Below, piece by piece: positions 51,360-61,270 of a stretch of DNA of 64,000 bases (position 1 is the stretch's first letter; each line of letters opens with the position of its first letter). The translations under genes and the position numbers were made by a program. Under the pieces are notes generated by a model that did no database searches, was not told where the DNA came from, and was given only the letters and a program-made list of their open reading frames with translations. The stretch comes from Paramagnetospirillum kuznetsovii. Lineage in GTDB: Bacteria; Pseudomonadota; Alphaproteobacteria; Rhodospirillales; Magnetospirillaceae. The stretch spans positions 1-64,000 of the forward strand of contig NZ_PGTO01000010.1 of assembly GCF_003284725.1 (NCBI RefSeq). The letters are read 5' to 3'.

Positions 51360-52787
51360 ATGACCGAAATCCGCGACATCTCCAAATCACCGTCCACGGC
51401 GGTCGGGCTGCTGGCGCGTCTCAAGGGATTATGGCGCGAAGTGGCCCGAGCGGATGGTGACGAGATGCCCAGCTTGTCGCCGGACTTGCCCGATTCCGAC
51501 ATGGACGGATTGCGCCGCCAGATGCGGGCCTGCCTTGCCGCGCGGGGCGGCGAGGTGTCGGCACGCGGGCGGGCGGCCGCCTTGGGGCGGGCCTATCTGT
51601 CGCTGTCGGGGGTGGGGCGTATCCGCTTCCTGCGGCTTTTGGCCGTTGAATTCGGACCTGACCGCGATGCCTTGGACCGGGCGGCCCAGACCCTGATGGC
51701 GGCGGCGCCCGAGGGGCGTTTCAAGGCCGAGCTTGCGCTGAAGTCGGCGCTGGAGCCGCCCCGTCTCAAGCTGTTGACCCAGTTCAACGCCCTGCCGGAA
51801 GGCGTCAAATTCCTCGTCGATCTGCGGGCCGAACTCATGCGCGCGACGGCGAGCGAACCCGCCCTGGCGTCCTTGGAAAGCGATCTTCGCGGCTTGCTGA
51901 CGTCTTGGTTCGACGTGGGATTCCTGGTGCTGGAGCGCATCACCTGGCGCTCGCCCGCCGCCGTCTTGGAAAAGATCATGGCCTATGAGGCGGTGCATGC
52001 CATCCAGGGCTGGGATGATCTGAAGAACCGGCTGGATTCCGACCGCAGGCTCTACGCCTTTTTCCATCCCCGCATGCCCGACGAGCCGCTGATCTTCGTC
52101 GAGGTGGCCCTGGTGGAGGATATGGCGGGCAATGTGCAGGATCTGCTGGATCCGTCGGCGCCGCTGGGCGATGTGGAGGCAGCCGATACCGCCATCTTCT
52201 ATTCCATCAACAACGCGCAAAAGGGATTGGCGGGCATCAGCTTCGGCAATTTCCTGATCAAGCGGGTGGTGGACGATCTTTCCCGGGAATTCAAGCAGAT
52301 CAAGACCTTCGCCACCCTGTCGCCGATTCCCGGCTTCCGTCGCTGGCTGGACGACAAGCTGGTGACTGGCGAACCCGGGCTGCTGACGGCGGCCGAGCAC
52401 AAGGCGCTGACCCGTGCGTCGGGCGGCCTGGGCGCCAAGGGCAGCCTGAAAGCGCTGCTGTCGGAACCGGACTGGATCACAGAGCAGACCCTGGCCGAGG
52501 CCTTGGAGGCTCCGCTGACCCGACTGGCGGCGCGCTATCTGACCGCCGAGAAGCGGTCCAATGGGCAGGCGCTGGACCCGGTCGCCCATTTCCACCTGTC
52601 CAACGGCGCCCGCGTCGAGCGGATCAACTGGATGGCGGACCTGTCGCCAAACGGTTTGGTCCAGTCATCCGGCGTCATGGTCAACTACCTCTACGACCTT
52701 GATCATATCGAGGCCAATCACGAAGCCTATTCCGCCACCGGAAAGGCCGCCATGTCCGGGCGGGTCAAGGCTTTGCTGAAGGGATAA
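51360..52787 (+). CDS. Malonyl-CoA decarboxylase
   Basis: This 475-residue enzyme decarboxylates malonyl-CoA to acetyl-CoA. It has the family's N-terminal helical bundle (~80-190) and GNAT-like catalytic domain. The catalytic domain includes FFHPRMPDEPLIFVEVAL near 240, AIFYSINNAQKGLAGISFGNFLIKRVV near 280-306 and FATLSPIPGFRRWL near 320. HFHLSNGARVERINWMADLSPNG, with the catalytic His/Ser region, is near 415. Its closest setting in bacteria is with malonate ligase and transporter genes (matABC); none are here, so its role may be control of malonyl-CoA. GGAGG lies six bases before ATG 51360. Confidence 0.95.
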   Translation: MTEIRDISKSPSTAVGLLARLKGLWREVARADGDEMPSLSPDLPDSDMDGLRRQMRACLAARGGEVSARGRAAALGRAYLSLSGVGRIRFLRLLAVEFGPDRDALDRAAQTLMAAAPEGRFKAELALKSALEPPRLKLLTQFNALPEGVKFLVDLRAELMRATASEPALASLESDLRGLLTSWFDVGFLVLERITWRSPAAVLEKIMAYEAVHAIQGWDDLKNRLDSDRRLYAFFHPRMPDEPLIFVEVALVEDMAGNVQDLLDPSAPLGDVEAADTAIFYSINNAQKGLAGISFGNFLIKRVVDDLSREFKQIKTFATLSPIPGFRRWLDDKLVTGEPGLLTAAEHKALTRASGGLGAKGSLKALLSEPDWITEQTLAEALEAPLTRLAARYLTAEKRSNGQALDPVAHFHLSNGARVERINWMADLSPNGLVQSSGVMVNYLYDLDHIEANHEAYSATGKAAMSGRVKALLKG

Positions 52788-52792
52788 ACGAA

Positions 52793-52822
52793 AACACCCC
52801 CAAGGTCGCCCTTGGGGGTGTT
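52793..52822. terminator. Bidirectional terminator between convergent genes
   Basis: Perfect 13-bp arms (AACACCCCCAAGG at 52793-52805 and its complement at 52810-52822) flank a TCGC loop. On the minus strand the stem is followed by TTTTCGTTT. It lies between malonyl-CoA decarboxylase and the globin-coupled receptor and can stop both transcripts. Confidence 0.92.
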
Positions 52823-52838
52823 GCTTCGTGGCTTTTGG

Positions 52839-54170
52839 TCAGCCCGCGCGGATGCCGCTGACGAAGTGATCGACCTGATTTTCCAACAGGCTGGAGTCGC
52901 GCGACAGATTGGTGGCGGCGTCCAGCAACTGCCGGGCCGACACACCGGTTTCGTTGGCGGTGGAATTGACCATGGAGATGGTGGAGGTCACTTCCATGGT
53001 GCCCTGGGCCGCCTGCTGAACATTGCGGGCGATTTCCTGGGTGGCGGCGCCTTGTTCTTCCACCGCCGAGGCGATGGACCCGGCGATCTCGTTGATCTGA
53101 CCGATGGTGGTGGCGATGCCGCCGATGGCGCCGACGGCGTCGCGGGTGGCGGCCTGGACCGCCGAAATCTGGCTGGCGATTTCCTCGGTGGCCTTGCCGG
53201 TCTGATTGGCGAGGCTTTTCACCTCGTTGGCGACCACGGCGAAGCCCTTGCCCGCATCACCGGCACGGGCCGCCTCGATGGTGGCGTTGAGCGCCAGCAG
53301 ATTGGTCTGCGAAGCGATGTCGTTGATCAGCTTCACCACCTGGCCGATCTTGCTGGCGGCCTCGGCGAGGCTTTGCACCATCTGGTTGGTGCGGTCGGCC
53401 TCGGCCATGGCGCCGGACGCGATCTGCGCCGACTGAGCCACCTGGCGGCTGATCTCGGTGATGGAGGAGGACAGTTCCTCGGCGGCGGCGGCCACGGTCT
53501 GGATATTGACGGTGGCTTCCTCGGCGGCGGCGGCCACGGTGGTGGACTGGCGCGAGGTTTCCTCGGCGGTGGCGGTCAGGCCCTTGGCGGCGGATTCCAT
53601 CTGGGTGGCGGCGCCGGCGACCGAATTGACCAGTCCCTTGACTTCACGCTCGAAGGTGTCGGCCTTGGCGCCCAGTTCGCGGGCGATGATGGCGGCGGTA
53701 TTGGTCTCGATATAGACGGAGGTCGCGAGATCCATGTCGAGGAAGGCGGCCTTATTGACGGCGGCGAGAACCTGAGCGAGCCGCTGCGGATTCTTGCGAT
53801 AGTGCTCGATGGCGACGGCGATGACCATGTTCAGCACGAAGCAATAGCCTGCGGTATACCACTTTGGTTCCAGGCCGATGCGCTGGTGCACCTTGCCGAT
53901 TTCCGTAACCTGGGCGAAGTAGCGGTCGTCGAATTGACCGTTGAAGACGCTCTCCATCCAGTGGCGCTTCTGCTGGGCGCGGGCATGGGCCAAGCGTTCC
54001 GGGCTTGCGAACATCTTCGACGTGCCAGGATTACTAGCCACATGCTTGTAGAAAGTGTCGAGCACCCGGTCGATATGCTTGGCAAGAACTTCCCTGAATT
54101 CACGCAGGGCGCGCTTCGTCTCTTCATCAATCTGCAAGAATGCGATATTGCCCGAGCGATCCAGTTCCAT
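52839..54170 (-). CDS. Soluble globin-coupled methyl-accepting chemoreceptor (HemAT-like)
   Basis: This is a 443-residue signal transducer with no membrane segment. Residues ~10-165 form a protoglobin sensor domain, with the proximal heme His in [17 protein letters not shown] near 97. Residues ~190-440 are a chemoreceptor signalling domain with the hairpin tip [38 protein letters not shown] near 285-320. The family senses oxygen and drives aerotaxis through CheA/CheW. No che genes are present here. ATG 54170 has AGGTGG upstream; GTG 54179 is also in frame. Confidence 0.92.
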   Translation of the reverse strand: MELDRSGNIAFLQIDEETKRALREFREVLAKHIDRVLDTFYKHVASNPGTSKMFASPERLAHARAQQKRHWMESVFNGQFDDRYFAQVTEIGKVHQRIGLEPKWYTAGYCFVLNMVIAVAIEHYRKNPQRLAQVLAAVNKAAFLDMDLATSVYIETNTAAIIARELGAKADTFEREVKGLVNSVAGAATQMESAAKGLTATAEETSRQSTTVAAAAEEATVNIQTVAAAAEELSSSITEISRQVAQSAQIASGAMAEADRTNQMVQSLAEAASKIGQVVKLINDIASQTNLLALNATIEAARAGDAGKGFAVVANEVKSLANQTGKATEEIASQISAVQAATRDAVGAIGGIATTIGQINEIAGSIASAVEEQGAATQEIARNVQQAAQGTMEVTSTISMVNSTANETGVSARQLLDAATNLSRDSSLLENQVDHFVSGIRAG

Positions 54171-54410
54171 TACCACCACCTAATAGCTAAAGCGTTTTCC
54201 GGAATTAGAATGGGTATCAATGTCAAGTGATGCAATAGGTTTATACGGTACCAACGGAGTCCGTCAAATGCCATGAACGGGGTAGGGGGCGGAGGAATCG
54301 CGTTCCGACTCGACTTTCCCTATTTCCCCCGAAACGAACATGTTATAGACAGTCCCTCCCGACGGGGCAGCTCTAACGCGCGTGCGGGTCGGTGAGCGTG
54401 CTCGGTCCGT

Positions 54411-54495
54411 GCGGGCGTGGTGGAACTGGTAGACACACTGGATTTAGGTTCCAGCGGCGCAAGCCATGGGGGTTCAAATCCCTTCGCCCGCACCA
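54411..54495 (+). tRNA. tRNA-Leu(UAG)
   Basis: The 85-nt gene has a 7-bp acceptor stem (GCGGGCG with CGCCCGC), a long variable arm, the T-loop GTTCAAATC and an encoded CCA end. The anticodon loop is TTTAGGT with anticodon TAG at 54445-54447, reading Leu codons of the CUN box, in particular CUA. The 240 bp upstream holds an A/T-rich TTATAG element ~60 bp before the gene that could be its -10 box. Confidence 0.97.
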
Positions 54496-54599
54496 GACCG
54501 CCCAATGCTCGCCGATGACCACCGGTTCTAGGGCTGGCGGCTTGCGCTCCTCTGCGGGATCATGGATGCAACCCACTCGATTCGATTGGCGATAGACTG

Positions 54600-55985
54600 A
54601 TGCAGGTAACCGAGATCAATGCCGAAGGCCTGAAGCGCGATTTCAAGGTCGTCGTTCCCGCTGGACACCTCGAGACCAAGATGCAGGCGAAGCTGGCGGA
54701 AATCGCCCGTACCGTCGCCATGCCCGGTTTCCGGCCCGGCAAGGTCCCCATGGCCATCGTCCGCAAGAAGTACGGCCCCGCCGTCATGGGCGAGATTCTT
54801 GAGGGCGCGGTCAATGAAGGCACCGGCAAGGCGTTGACCGACAATGCCCTGCGGCCCGCCATGCAGCCCAAGGTGGAGATCACCACCTACGCCGAAGGCG
54901 GCGACCTGGAATTCTCGGTGGCGGTGGAAGTGCTGCCCGAGATCACCATCATGGACCTCTCGACCCTGGCGCTGTCGCGCGACAAGGCGACCGCCCCGGA
55001 TTCCGAGGTGGACGAGACCCTGGCCCGCATCGCCGAGCGCAACGAAAGCTCCGAGCCGGTCAAGCGCGCCGCCAAGGATGGCGATGTCGCCGTGATCGAC
55101 TTCGTCGGCAAGAAGGACGGCGTCGCCTTCCCCGGCGGTACCGGCGAGGGCTATTCCCTGAAGCTGGGCTCCAACACCTTCATCCCCGGCTTCGAGGCCC
55201 AGTTGGTGGGCAAGAAGGCCGGTGCCGAGGTTCTGGTCGAAGTGACCTTCCCCGCCGAATACGGCAATGACGATCTGGCCGGCAAGCCCGCCACCTTCGA
55301 CGTCACCATCAAGGAAGTGCGCGCCCCCAAACCCGCCGAGATCGACGACGAACTGGCCAAGACCGTCGGGCTGGAAAGCCTGGACGCGCTCAAAACCGCC
55401 ATTCGCGACGAGATCGGCCGTTCGCTGGACGGCATTTCGCGCATGCGCCTGAAGCGGACCCTGCTGGACGCCCTGGCCGCCGCTCACGACTTCCCCATCC
55501 CGCCGACCATGTTCGAACAGGAATTCGAGCATATCTGGAAGCAGGTCGAGGAAGATAAGGCCGCCGGCCGTCAGGATCCCTCCGACGCCGGCAAGAGCGA
55601 CGACGAGCTGAAGGCCGAGTACAAGGCCCTGTCCGAGCGCCGCGTGCGCCTGGGCCTGCTGCTGGCCGAGATCGGCCGGGTCAACAACATCACCGTGACC
55701 CAGGACGACCTCAATCGCGGCATCATGGCCGAGGCTCGGAACTATCCCGGCCAGGAGCACATGGTTCTTCAGTACTACCAAAAGAATCAGGAAGCCTTGG
55801 AAAATCTGCGCGCTCCCCTTTATGAAGAGAAGGTGATCGATTTCATCATTGAGATGGCCAAGGTCACCGACACGGAAATCTCGGTCGAGGATCTGCGCAA
55901 GGATCCGGACGAGGCGCCCGCCGCCGATGCCGCTCCGGCCAAGCCGAAGAAAAAGGCCGCCGCCAAGAAGAAGACCGCCGAATAG
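54600..55985 (+). CDS. tig: Trigger factor Tig
   Basis: This is a 461-residue ribosome-associated chaperone and prolyl isomerase. The N-terminal domain has the ribosome-binding signature GFRPGKVPMAIVRKKYG near 42-58. The FKBP-type PPIase domain (~150-240) has GDVAVIDFVGKKDGVAF near 163 and the C-terminal part is the helical chaperone region (~265-430). The tail ends in a Lys-rich run (KKKAAAKKK), common in alphaproteobacteria. It heads the usual tig-clpP-clpX-lon order, with 56 bp to clpP. Confidence 0.98.
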   Translation: MQVTEINAEGLKRDFKVVVPAGHLETKMQAKLAEIARTVAMPGFRPGKVPMAIVRKKYGPAVMGEILEGAVNEGTGKALTDNALRPAMQPKVEITTYAEGGDLEFSVAVEVLPEITIMDLSTLALSRDKATAPDSEVDETLARIAERNESSEPVKRAAKDGDVAVIDFVGKKDGVAFPGGTGEGYSLKLGSNTFIPGFEAQLVGKKAGAEVLVEVTFPAEYGNDDLAGKPATFDVTIKEVRAPKPAEIDDELAKTVGLESLDALKTAIRDEIGRSLDGISRMRLKRTLLDALAAAHDFPIPPTMFEQEFEHIWKQVEEDKAAGRQDPSDAGKSDDELKAEYKALSERRVRLGLLLAEIGRVNNITVTQDDLNRGIMAEARNYPGQEHMVLQYYQKNQEALENLRAPLYEEKVIDFIIEMAKVTDTEISVEDLRKDPDEAPAADAAPAKPKKKAAAKKKTAE

Positions 55986-56041
55986 GCTGAATTTCGAGGA
56001 TCCGTCCGCCCCGGTCGAACCGATTTGAATAAGGAAGTACC

Positions 56042-56686
56042 ATGCGAGAGAGAGATCCCATCGACCTCTACATGAATACCTTGGTTCCCATGGTGGTCGA
56101 ACAGACCAACCGGGGCGAGCGGTCCTACGACATTTATTCGCGACTGTTGAAGGAACGGATCGTCTTTCTGACCGGCCAAGTGTTCGACGAGGTCGCCAGC
56201 CTGATCTGCGCTCAGTTCTTGTTCCTGGAATCCGAGAACCCGTCCAAGGACATCGCGTTCTACATCAACTCGCCCGGTGGCGTGGTGACCTCGGGTCTGG
56301 CCATCTACGACACCATGCAATACATCCGTCCCAAGGTTTCGACGGTGTGCATCGGGCAGGCGGCGTCCATGGGCTCGCTGCTCATGACCGCGGGCGAGAA
56401 GGGCAAGCGCTTCTCGCTGCCCAATTCCCGGATCATGGTGCACCAGCCCTCGGGCGGCGCCCAGGGTCAGGCCACGGATATCGAGATCCAGGCGCGCGAG
56501 ATTCTGGCGTTGCGGGCCCGACTCAACAATATCTATGTGGAGCACACCGGCCAGCCGCTCGAGGTGATCGAGAAGGTGATGGAGCGCGACAAGTTCATGA
56601 CCGCCGACGAAGCCAAGGAATTCGGCCTGATCGACGAAGTGGTGAACAAGCGTCCGATTCCCGAAGACGACGAATCCAAGTCCTGA
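56042..56686 (+). CDS. clpP: ATP-dependent Clp protease proteolytic subunit ClpP
   Basis: This 214-residue serine protease has the catalytic Ser in [19 protein letters not shown] near residue 105, His in [15 protein letters not shown] near 130, and Asp in a later helix (near 180). It forms a double-heptamer chamber that degrades substrates unfolded by ClpX, encoded just downstream. The protein starts with the short propeptide-like [17 protein letters not shown]-type site precedes the ATG. A GC-rich hairpin lies between it and clpX. Confidence 0.98.
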   Translation: MRERDPIDLYMNTLVPMVVEQTNRGERSYDIYSRLLKERIVFLTGQVFDEVASLICAQFLFLESENPSKDIAFYINSPGGVVTSGLAIYDTMQYIRPKVSTVCIGQAASMGSLLMTAGEKGKRFSLPNSRIMVHQPSGGAQGQATDIEIQAREILALRARLNNIYVEHTGQPLEVIEKVMERDKFMTADEAKEFGLIDEVVNKRPIPEDDESKS

Positions 56687-56702
56687 TTGGACTGTTCGCG
56701 GG

Positions 56703-56736
56703 CGGCCGGGCACCCTATATATGGGGTGCCCGGCCG
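56703..56736 (+). terminator. Hairpin between clpP and clpX
   Basis: Perfect 13-bp arms (56703-56715 and 56724-56736) flank the AT-rich loop TATATATG. The following T-run is only TTT, so it may be a weak terminator or an mRNA stabiliser that separates clpP and clpX levels. Confidence 0.7.
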
Positions 56737-56836
56737 TTTGCGTATGGGGCTAGGTCAGTTTTGTCATTGTCTGGCGCTTGCGGCTGTGGCTAACATGGCT
56801 TTGCGGATGCGGCCGCTTAGATTCAATGGAGTTTCG

Positions 56837-58102
56837 ATGACAAAGTCCACCAGCGGCGATTCCAAGAACACTCTGTACTGCTCCTTCTGCGGAAAGAGCC
56901 AGCATGAGGTGCGGAAGCTTATCGCCGGGCCGACGGTATTCATCTGTGATGAATGCGTCGAGCTGTGCATGGACATCATCCGCGAGGAGCATAAGACCCA
57001 CTTGGTCCGCTCCCACGACGGGGTGCCGACGCCGAAGGATATCTGCGCCGTCCTGGACGATTACGTGATCGGCCAAGGCCACGCCAAGAAGGTTCTGTCG
57101 GTGGCGGTGCATAACCACTACAAGCGCCTGCAGCATGGCGGCAAGAGCAACGAGGTCGAACTCGCCAAGTCCAATATCCTGCTGATCGGCCCCACCGGCT
57201 GCGGCAAGACCCTGCTGGCCCAGACCCTGGCGCGCATCCTCGACGTGCCGTTCACCATGGCCGACGCCACCACGCTGACCGAAGCGGGCTATGTGGGCGA
57301 GGACGTGGAGAACATCATCCTCAAGCTGTTGCAGTCCGCCGAATATAACGTGGAACGCGCCCAGCGCGGCATCGTCTATATCGACGAAGTGGACAAGATC
57401 AGCCGCAAGTCCGACAACCCCTCCATCACCCGCGACGTGTCGGGCGAGGGTGTGCAGCAGGCGCTTTTGAAGATCATGGAAGGCACGGTGGCCTCGGTTC
57501 CGCCCCAGGGCGGCCGCAAGCATCCCCAGCAGGAATTCCTGCAAGTGGACACCACCAATATCCTGTTCATCTGCGGCGGCGCCTTTTCCGGGTTGGAAAA
57601 GATCATCGGGTCGCGCGGGCGCGGAACCTCCATCGGCTTCGGCGCCGATGTGCGCGGTCCCGACGAGCGCCGAACCGGCGAGATCCTGCGCGAGGTCGAG
57701 CCCGAGGATCTGCTGAAATTCGGCCTGATCCCGGAATTCGTCGGCCGCCTGCCGGTCCTGGCAACGTTGGAGGATCTGGACGTCGATGCCTTGATCGACA
57801 TTCTGTCCAAGCCGAAGAACGCCCTGGTCAAGCAGTACCAGCGCCTGTTCGAAATGGAAGACACCCGCCTCGCCTTTACCGATGACGCGCTGAAATCCAT
57901 CGCCGAGAAGGCCATCGCGCGGAAGACCGGCGCCCGCGGCCTGCGCTCCATCATGGAAAGCATCCTGCTCGACACCATGTTCGATCTGCCCGGCCTCGAA
58001 GCGGTCGACGAGGTGGTGATCAACAAGGAAGTGGTCGAAGGGCGCGCGCAGCCGCTCTACATCTACTCCGAGCGTCGCGAGGATACCGGCGCCAGTGCAT
58101 AG
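56837..58102 (+). CDS. clpX: Clp protease ATPase subunit ClpX
   Basis: This 421-residue AAA+ unfoldase has the N-terminal C4 zinc domain (CSFCGKS to CDECVELC, residues ~14-44), Walker A GPTGCGKT near 121, the pore loop GYVGEDVE near 153 and Walker [10 protein letters not shown] near 185. Sensor and arginine-finger regions and the ClpP-binding loop segment IGFGADV near 270 follow. ClpX recognises tags such as SsrA and regulatory substrates and feeds ClpP. ATG 56837 has GGAG six bases upstream; the open frame before it is antisense-like noise. Confidence 0.98.
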   Translation: MTKSTSGDSKNTLYCSFCGKSQHEVRKLIAGPTVFICDECVELCMDIIREEHKTHLVRSHDGVPTPKDICAVLDDYVIGQGHAKKVLSVAVHNHYKRLQHGGKSNEVELAKSNILLIGPTGCGKTLLAQTLARILDVPFTMADATTLTEAGYVGEDVENIILKLLQSAEYNVERAQRGIVYIDEVDKISRKSDNPSITRDVSGEGVQQALLKIMEGTVASVPPQGGRKHPQQEFLQVDTTNILFICGGAFSGLEKIIGSRGRGTSIGFGADVRGPDERRTGEILREVEPEDLLKFGLIPEFVGRLPVLATLEDLDVDALIDILSKPKNALVKQYQRLFEMEDTRLAFTDDALKSIAEKAIARKTGARGLRSIMESILLDTMFDLPGLEAVDEVVINKEVVEGRAQPLYIYSERREDTGASA

Positions 58103-58231
58103 CGGATCGGGCGGCCCAAAACGCGGGTCGCCCAGTCCGGACTTGACGGCGGCAGAAAGCCCCCCAGCTATTGGTATATGATTTATTGGCGATTCGAGGC
58201 GTTCTCGGACCGCAGGCGTAAGCGAGGCAGC

Positions 58232-60640
58232 ATGGTCGAAAACCCGCGTGGCGATATTTTTCCGGTCCTTCCGCTTCGTGACATCGTCGTCTTTCCCCAT
58301 ATGATCGTTCCGCTCTTCGTCGGTCGCGACAAATCGGTCCGCGCCCTGGAAGACGTGATGCGCGAGGACAAGCAGATCCTGCTGGTGGCCCAGAAGAACG
58401 CGGCCCAGGACGATCCCACCACCGACGACATCTATACGGTGGGTACGGTGTCCACCGTGCTGCAGCTTCTCAAGCTGCCCGACGGCACCGTCAAGGTGCT
58501 GGTGGAAGGCGGCAAGCGCGCCAAGATCACCGGCTTCACCGATAACGACAGCTTCTTCCAGGCCTATGCCGAGGTGGTGGACGAACGCGAGGGCGACCCC
58601 CAGGAGCTGGAGGCGCTGTCCCGCTCGGTGGTCAGCCAGTTCGAGCAGTACATCAAGCTGAACAAGAAGATTCCGCCCGAGGTTCTGGTCTCCATCAACC
58701 AGATCGAGGATTCCGCCAAGCTGGCCGATACCGTGGCCTCCCATCTGGCGCTGAAGATTTCGGAAAAGCAGGAACTGCTGGAAGTCGAAGTCATCTCCGA
58801 GCGGCTGGAGCGCGTCTATTCCTACATGGAGGGCGAGATCGGCGTTCTTCAGGTGGAAAAGAAGATCCGCAACCGCGTCAAGCGGCAGATGGAGAAGACC
58901 CAGCGCGAGTATTATCTGAACGAGCAGCTGAAGGCGATCCAGAAGGAACTGGGCGAGACCGAGGACGGCAAGGACGAAGGCGCCGAAATCGAGGAACGCA
59001 TCGCCAAGACCAAGCTGACCGCCGAGGCGCGTGAAAAGGCCCTGGCCGAGCTCAAGAAGCTGAAATCCATGAGCCCCATGTCGGCCGAAGCCACCGTGGT
59101 GCGCAACTATCTCGACTGGATCTTGTCCATTCCGTGGAAGAAGCGCACCAAGGTCAAGAAGGATGTGGGCCTCGCCCAGAAGGTGCTCAATTCCGACCAT
59201 TACGGCCTGGAGAAGGTCAAGGAGCGCATCCTTGAATATCTGGCCGTACAGATTCGCACCGAGAAGGTGCGCGGCCCCATCCTGTGCCTCGTCGGTCCCC
59301 CTGGCGTCGGCAAGACGAGCTTGGGCAAGTCCATCGCCAAGGCTACCGGGCGCAATTTCGTGCGCATGAGCCTGGGCGGCGTCCGTGACGAAGCCGAGGT
59401 GCGCGGTCACCGTCGCACCTATATCGGCTCCATGCCGGGCAAGATCGTCCAGGGCATGAAGAAGGCCAAATCGTCCAATCCGCTGTTCCTGCTCGACGAG
59501 ATCGACAAGCTGGGCGCCGACTGGCGCGGCGATCCCGCCTCGGCCCTGCTGGAAGTGCTGGACCCCGAACAGAACTCGACCTTCAACGACCATTACCTGG
59601 AAGTGGATTACGACCTCTCCGACGTGATGTTCGTCACCACCGCCAATACCATGCGCATGCCCCAGCCCCTGCTGGACCGCATGGAGATCATCCGCCTGTC
59701 GGGCTATACCGAGGACGAGAAGGTGGAAATCTCCAAGCGCCACCTGCTGCCCAAGGTCATCAAGGCCGCCGGACTCCGGGCGGGCGAATGGTCCATCAGC
59801 GACGAGGCCATGCGCCACATCGTGCGCTACTACACCCGCGAGGCGGGCGTGCGCAGCATGGAACGTGAACTGGCCAATCTGGCGCGCAAGGCGGTCAAGG
59901 AAATCGTCTCGACCCGCAAGACCAAGGTCAGCGTCACGCCGCGCAATCTGGAAAAATACGCGGGCGTCCACCGCTATCGCTTCGGCGAGGTGGAGGAGAC
60001 CGATCTGGTCGGCGTCGTCACCGGTTTGGCCTGGACGGAAGTGGGCGGCGAATTGCTGACCATCGAAGCGGTCAGCATGCCGGGCAAGGGCACTTTCGCC
60101 CATACCGGCAAGCTGGGCGACGTCATGCAGGAATCCGTGCAGGCGGCCCGCTCCTATGTGCGCTCGCGCTCGGTCAGTCTCGGCATCAAGCCGACGGTGT
60201 TCGAGAAGCGCGACATTCACGTTCACGTCCCCGAGGGCGCCACGCCCAAGGATGGCCCCTCGGCCGGTGTCGCCATGTGCACCACCATCGTTTCGGTGCT
60301 GACCGGCATTCCGGTCCGCCGCGACGTGGCCATGACCGGCGAGATCACCTTGCGCGGTCGGGTCTTGCCCATCGGAGGACTGAAGGAAAAGCTGCTGGCC
60401 GCCTTGCGCGGCGGCATCAAGACGGTGCTGATCCCCAAGGAAAACGAAAAGGATCTGGCCGAAATTCCCGACAATGTGAAAAAGGGAATGACCATCGTCC
60501 CCGTCTCCACCGCCGATGAGGTTCTGCAACACGCCCTGGTTCGCATGCCCGTCGCCATCGAGTGGGAAGAGGTTGAAGACAAGGTCGAACCCAAGGTCGC
60601 GAAGGACGCCGAGTCCGTCAGCGGGGTCGTCACCCACTGA
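58232..60640 (+). CDS. lon: ATP-dependent protease Lon
   Basis: This 802-residue LonA protease has an N-terminal substrate-binding domain (residues ~10-205), a coiled-coil region (~205-290) and an AAA+ module with [13 protein letters not shown] near 355. The C-terminal protease domain has the catalytic Ser in [11 protein letters not shown] near 678 and Lys in [14 protein letters not shown] near 721. Lon degrades misfolded and short-lived regulatory proteins. ATG 58232 follows GAGG; a 54-bp upstream extension is open but lacks support. A terminator follows at 60665. Confidence 0.98.
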   Translation: MVENPRGDIFPVLPLRDIVVFPHMIVPLFVGRDKSVRALEDVMREDKQILLVAQKNAAQDDPTTDDIYTVGTVSTVLQLLKLPDGTVKVLVEGGKRAKITGFTDNDSFFQAYAEVVDEREGDPQELEALSRSVVSQFEQYIKLNKKIPPEVLVSINQIEDSAKLADTVASHLALKISEKQELLEVEVISERLERVYSYMEGEIGVLQVEKKIRNRVKRQMEKTQREYYLNEQLKAIQKELGETEDGKDEGAEIEERIAKTKLTAEAREKALAELKKLKSMSPMSAEATVVRNYLDWILSIPWKKRTKVKKDVGLAQKVLNSDHYGLEKVKERILEYLAVQIRTEKVRGPILCLVGPPGVGKTSLGKSIAKATGRNFVRMSLGGVRDEAEVRGHRRTYIGSMPGKIVQGMKKAKSSNPLFLLDEIDKLGADWRGDPASALLEVLDPEQNSTFNDHYLEVDYDLSDVMFVTTANTMRMPQPLLDRMEIIRLSGYTEDEKVEISKRHLLPKVIKAAGLRAGEWSISDEAMRHIVRYYTREAGVRSMERELANLARKAVKEIVSTRKTKVSVTPRNLEKYAGVHRYRFGEVEETDLVGVVTGLAWTEVGGELLTIEAVSMPGKGTFAHTGKLGDVMQESVQAARSYVRSRSVSLGIKPTVFEKRDIHVHVPEGATPKDGPSAGVAMCTTIVSVLTGIPVRRDVAMTGEITLRGRVLPIGGLKEKLLAALRGGIKTVLIPKENEKDLAEIPDNVKKGMTIVPVSTADEVLQHALVRMPVAIEWEEVEDKVEPKVAKDAESVSGVVTH

Positions 60641-60664
60641 CGCCATGGTTTGTCTTGATGACTG

Positions 60665-60698
60665 TCGCGGCCGCTCCCCTGGGGGCGGCCGCGATTGT
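60665..60698 (+). terminator. Terminator after lon
   Basis: A long GC stem (60665-60678 with 60680-60693; TCGCGGCCGC and its complement plus further pairing) is followed by TTGTTTG. It lies 25 bp after the lon stop, so hup is expected to have its own promoter. Confidence 0.85.
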
Positions 60699-60759
60699 TT
60701 GTGCGATGCGGTCGTGTAATGGGTCGGCAGGCGAGCAAATCCGCCAAATTTTTGTGCTA

Positions 60760-60789
60760 TTGACGCTTTCTAATTTCCTGAATTAGACT
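60760..60789 (+). promoter_or_regulatory. Candidate promoter of the HU gene
   Basis: TTGACG (60760-60765) and TAGACT (60784-60789) are 18 bp apart, in an AT-rich stretch with a TAATT/AATTA inverted repeat between them. The position, 67 bp before the HU start and after the lon terminator, suits a separate strong promoter. Confidence 0.5.
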
Positions 60790-60855
60790 GCTAGCATCCA
60801 ATCTGATAGGCGGCGGGACCGGCTATCATTCATGGGAAAACGAAGGGGGCCATCA

Positions 60856-61128
60856 GTGAACAAGAACGATCTCGTGACGGCAGTGGCGAGCGCCACTGGT
60901 CAGTCTAAGTCCGACGCGGCCAAGGCCGTCGACGGCGTCTTCCAGGCGATTACCGCGGCGCTGAAGAGCGGCGACGAAGTCCGCCTCGTCGGCTTCGGCA
61001 CCTTTGCCGTCGCCGCCCGCGCGGCCTCCGAGGGGCGTAATCCCCGCACCGGCGACAAGATCAAGATTCCGGCTTCCAAGCAGCCGAAGTTCAAGGCCGG
61101 CAAGGGCCTTAAGGATTCCGTTCAGTAA
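60856..61128 (+). CDS. hup: DNA-binding protein HU
   Basis: This 90-residue nucleoid protein has the full HU fold: NKNDLVTAVASATGQSKSDAAKAVDGVF, then VRLVGFGTFAVAARAASEGRNPRTGDKIKIPASKQPKFKAGKGLKDSV-type sequence with the DNA-minor-groove arm GRNPRTG near residue 60. HU bends and compacts DNA and aids replication and recombination. The start is GTG 60856, giving the family-standard N-terminus, with AAGGGGG seven bases upstream; ATG 60832 would add eight unlikely residues. The lon-hup order is common in proteobacteria. Confidence 0.97.
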   Translation: MNKNDLVTAVASATGQSKSDAAKAVDGVFQAITAALKSGDEVRLVGFGTFAVAARAASEGRNPRTGDKIKIPASKQPKFKAGKGLKDSVQ

Positions 61129-61151
61129 ACTGACGTCATCCTGAGATGATG

Positions 61152-61188
61152 AAATGTCGGCGCCGCAAGGCTGCCGACATTTTTGTTT
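61152..61188 (+). terminator. Terminator after HU
   Basis: Stem AAATGTCGGC (61152-61161) pairs with GCCGACATTT (61173-61182) across a short loop and is followed by TTTGTTTTG. It is directly after the HU gene. Confidence 0.92.
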
Positions 61189-61192
61189 TGTG

Positions 61193-61252
61193 AAAGCGGG
61201 CGGGACGCCCGCGCTCCCGGATGGAATGGAGCGCGGGCGTCCCGCCCGCTTT
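61193..61252. repeat. GGAGCGCGGGCG palindrome between hup and alaS
   Basis: Perfect 25-bp arms (61193-61217 and 61228-61252) with a 10-nt loop. It sits between the HU terminator and the 3' end of the convergent alaS gene, 18 bp from its stop. It is the longest and most perfect member of the family here. Confidence 0.95.
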
Positions 61253-61270
61253 CCTATCCCGCCCACCTTC

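Noticed and set aside
56750-60646. A 1298-codon open frame on the minus strand across clpX and lon
   Set aside because: It is antisense to two unmistakable genes, its product is His/Gln/Asp-rich shadow sequence with no domain, and it arises from codon bias in GC-rich DNA.
60832-60855. ATG start eight codons upstream for HU
   Set aside because: It would add residues absent from the HU family; GTG 60856 has the better ribosome site and the canonical N-terminus.
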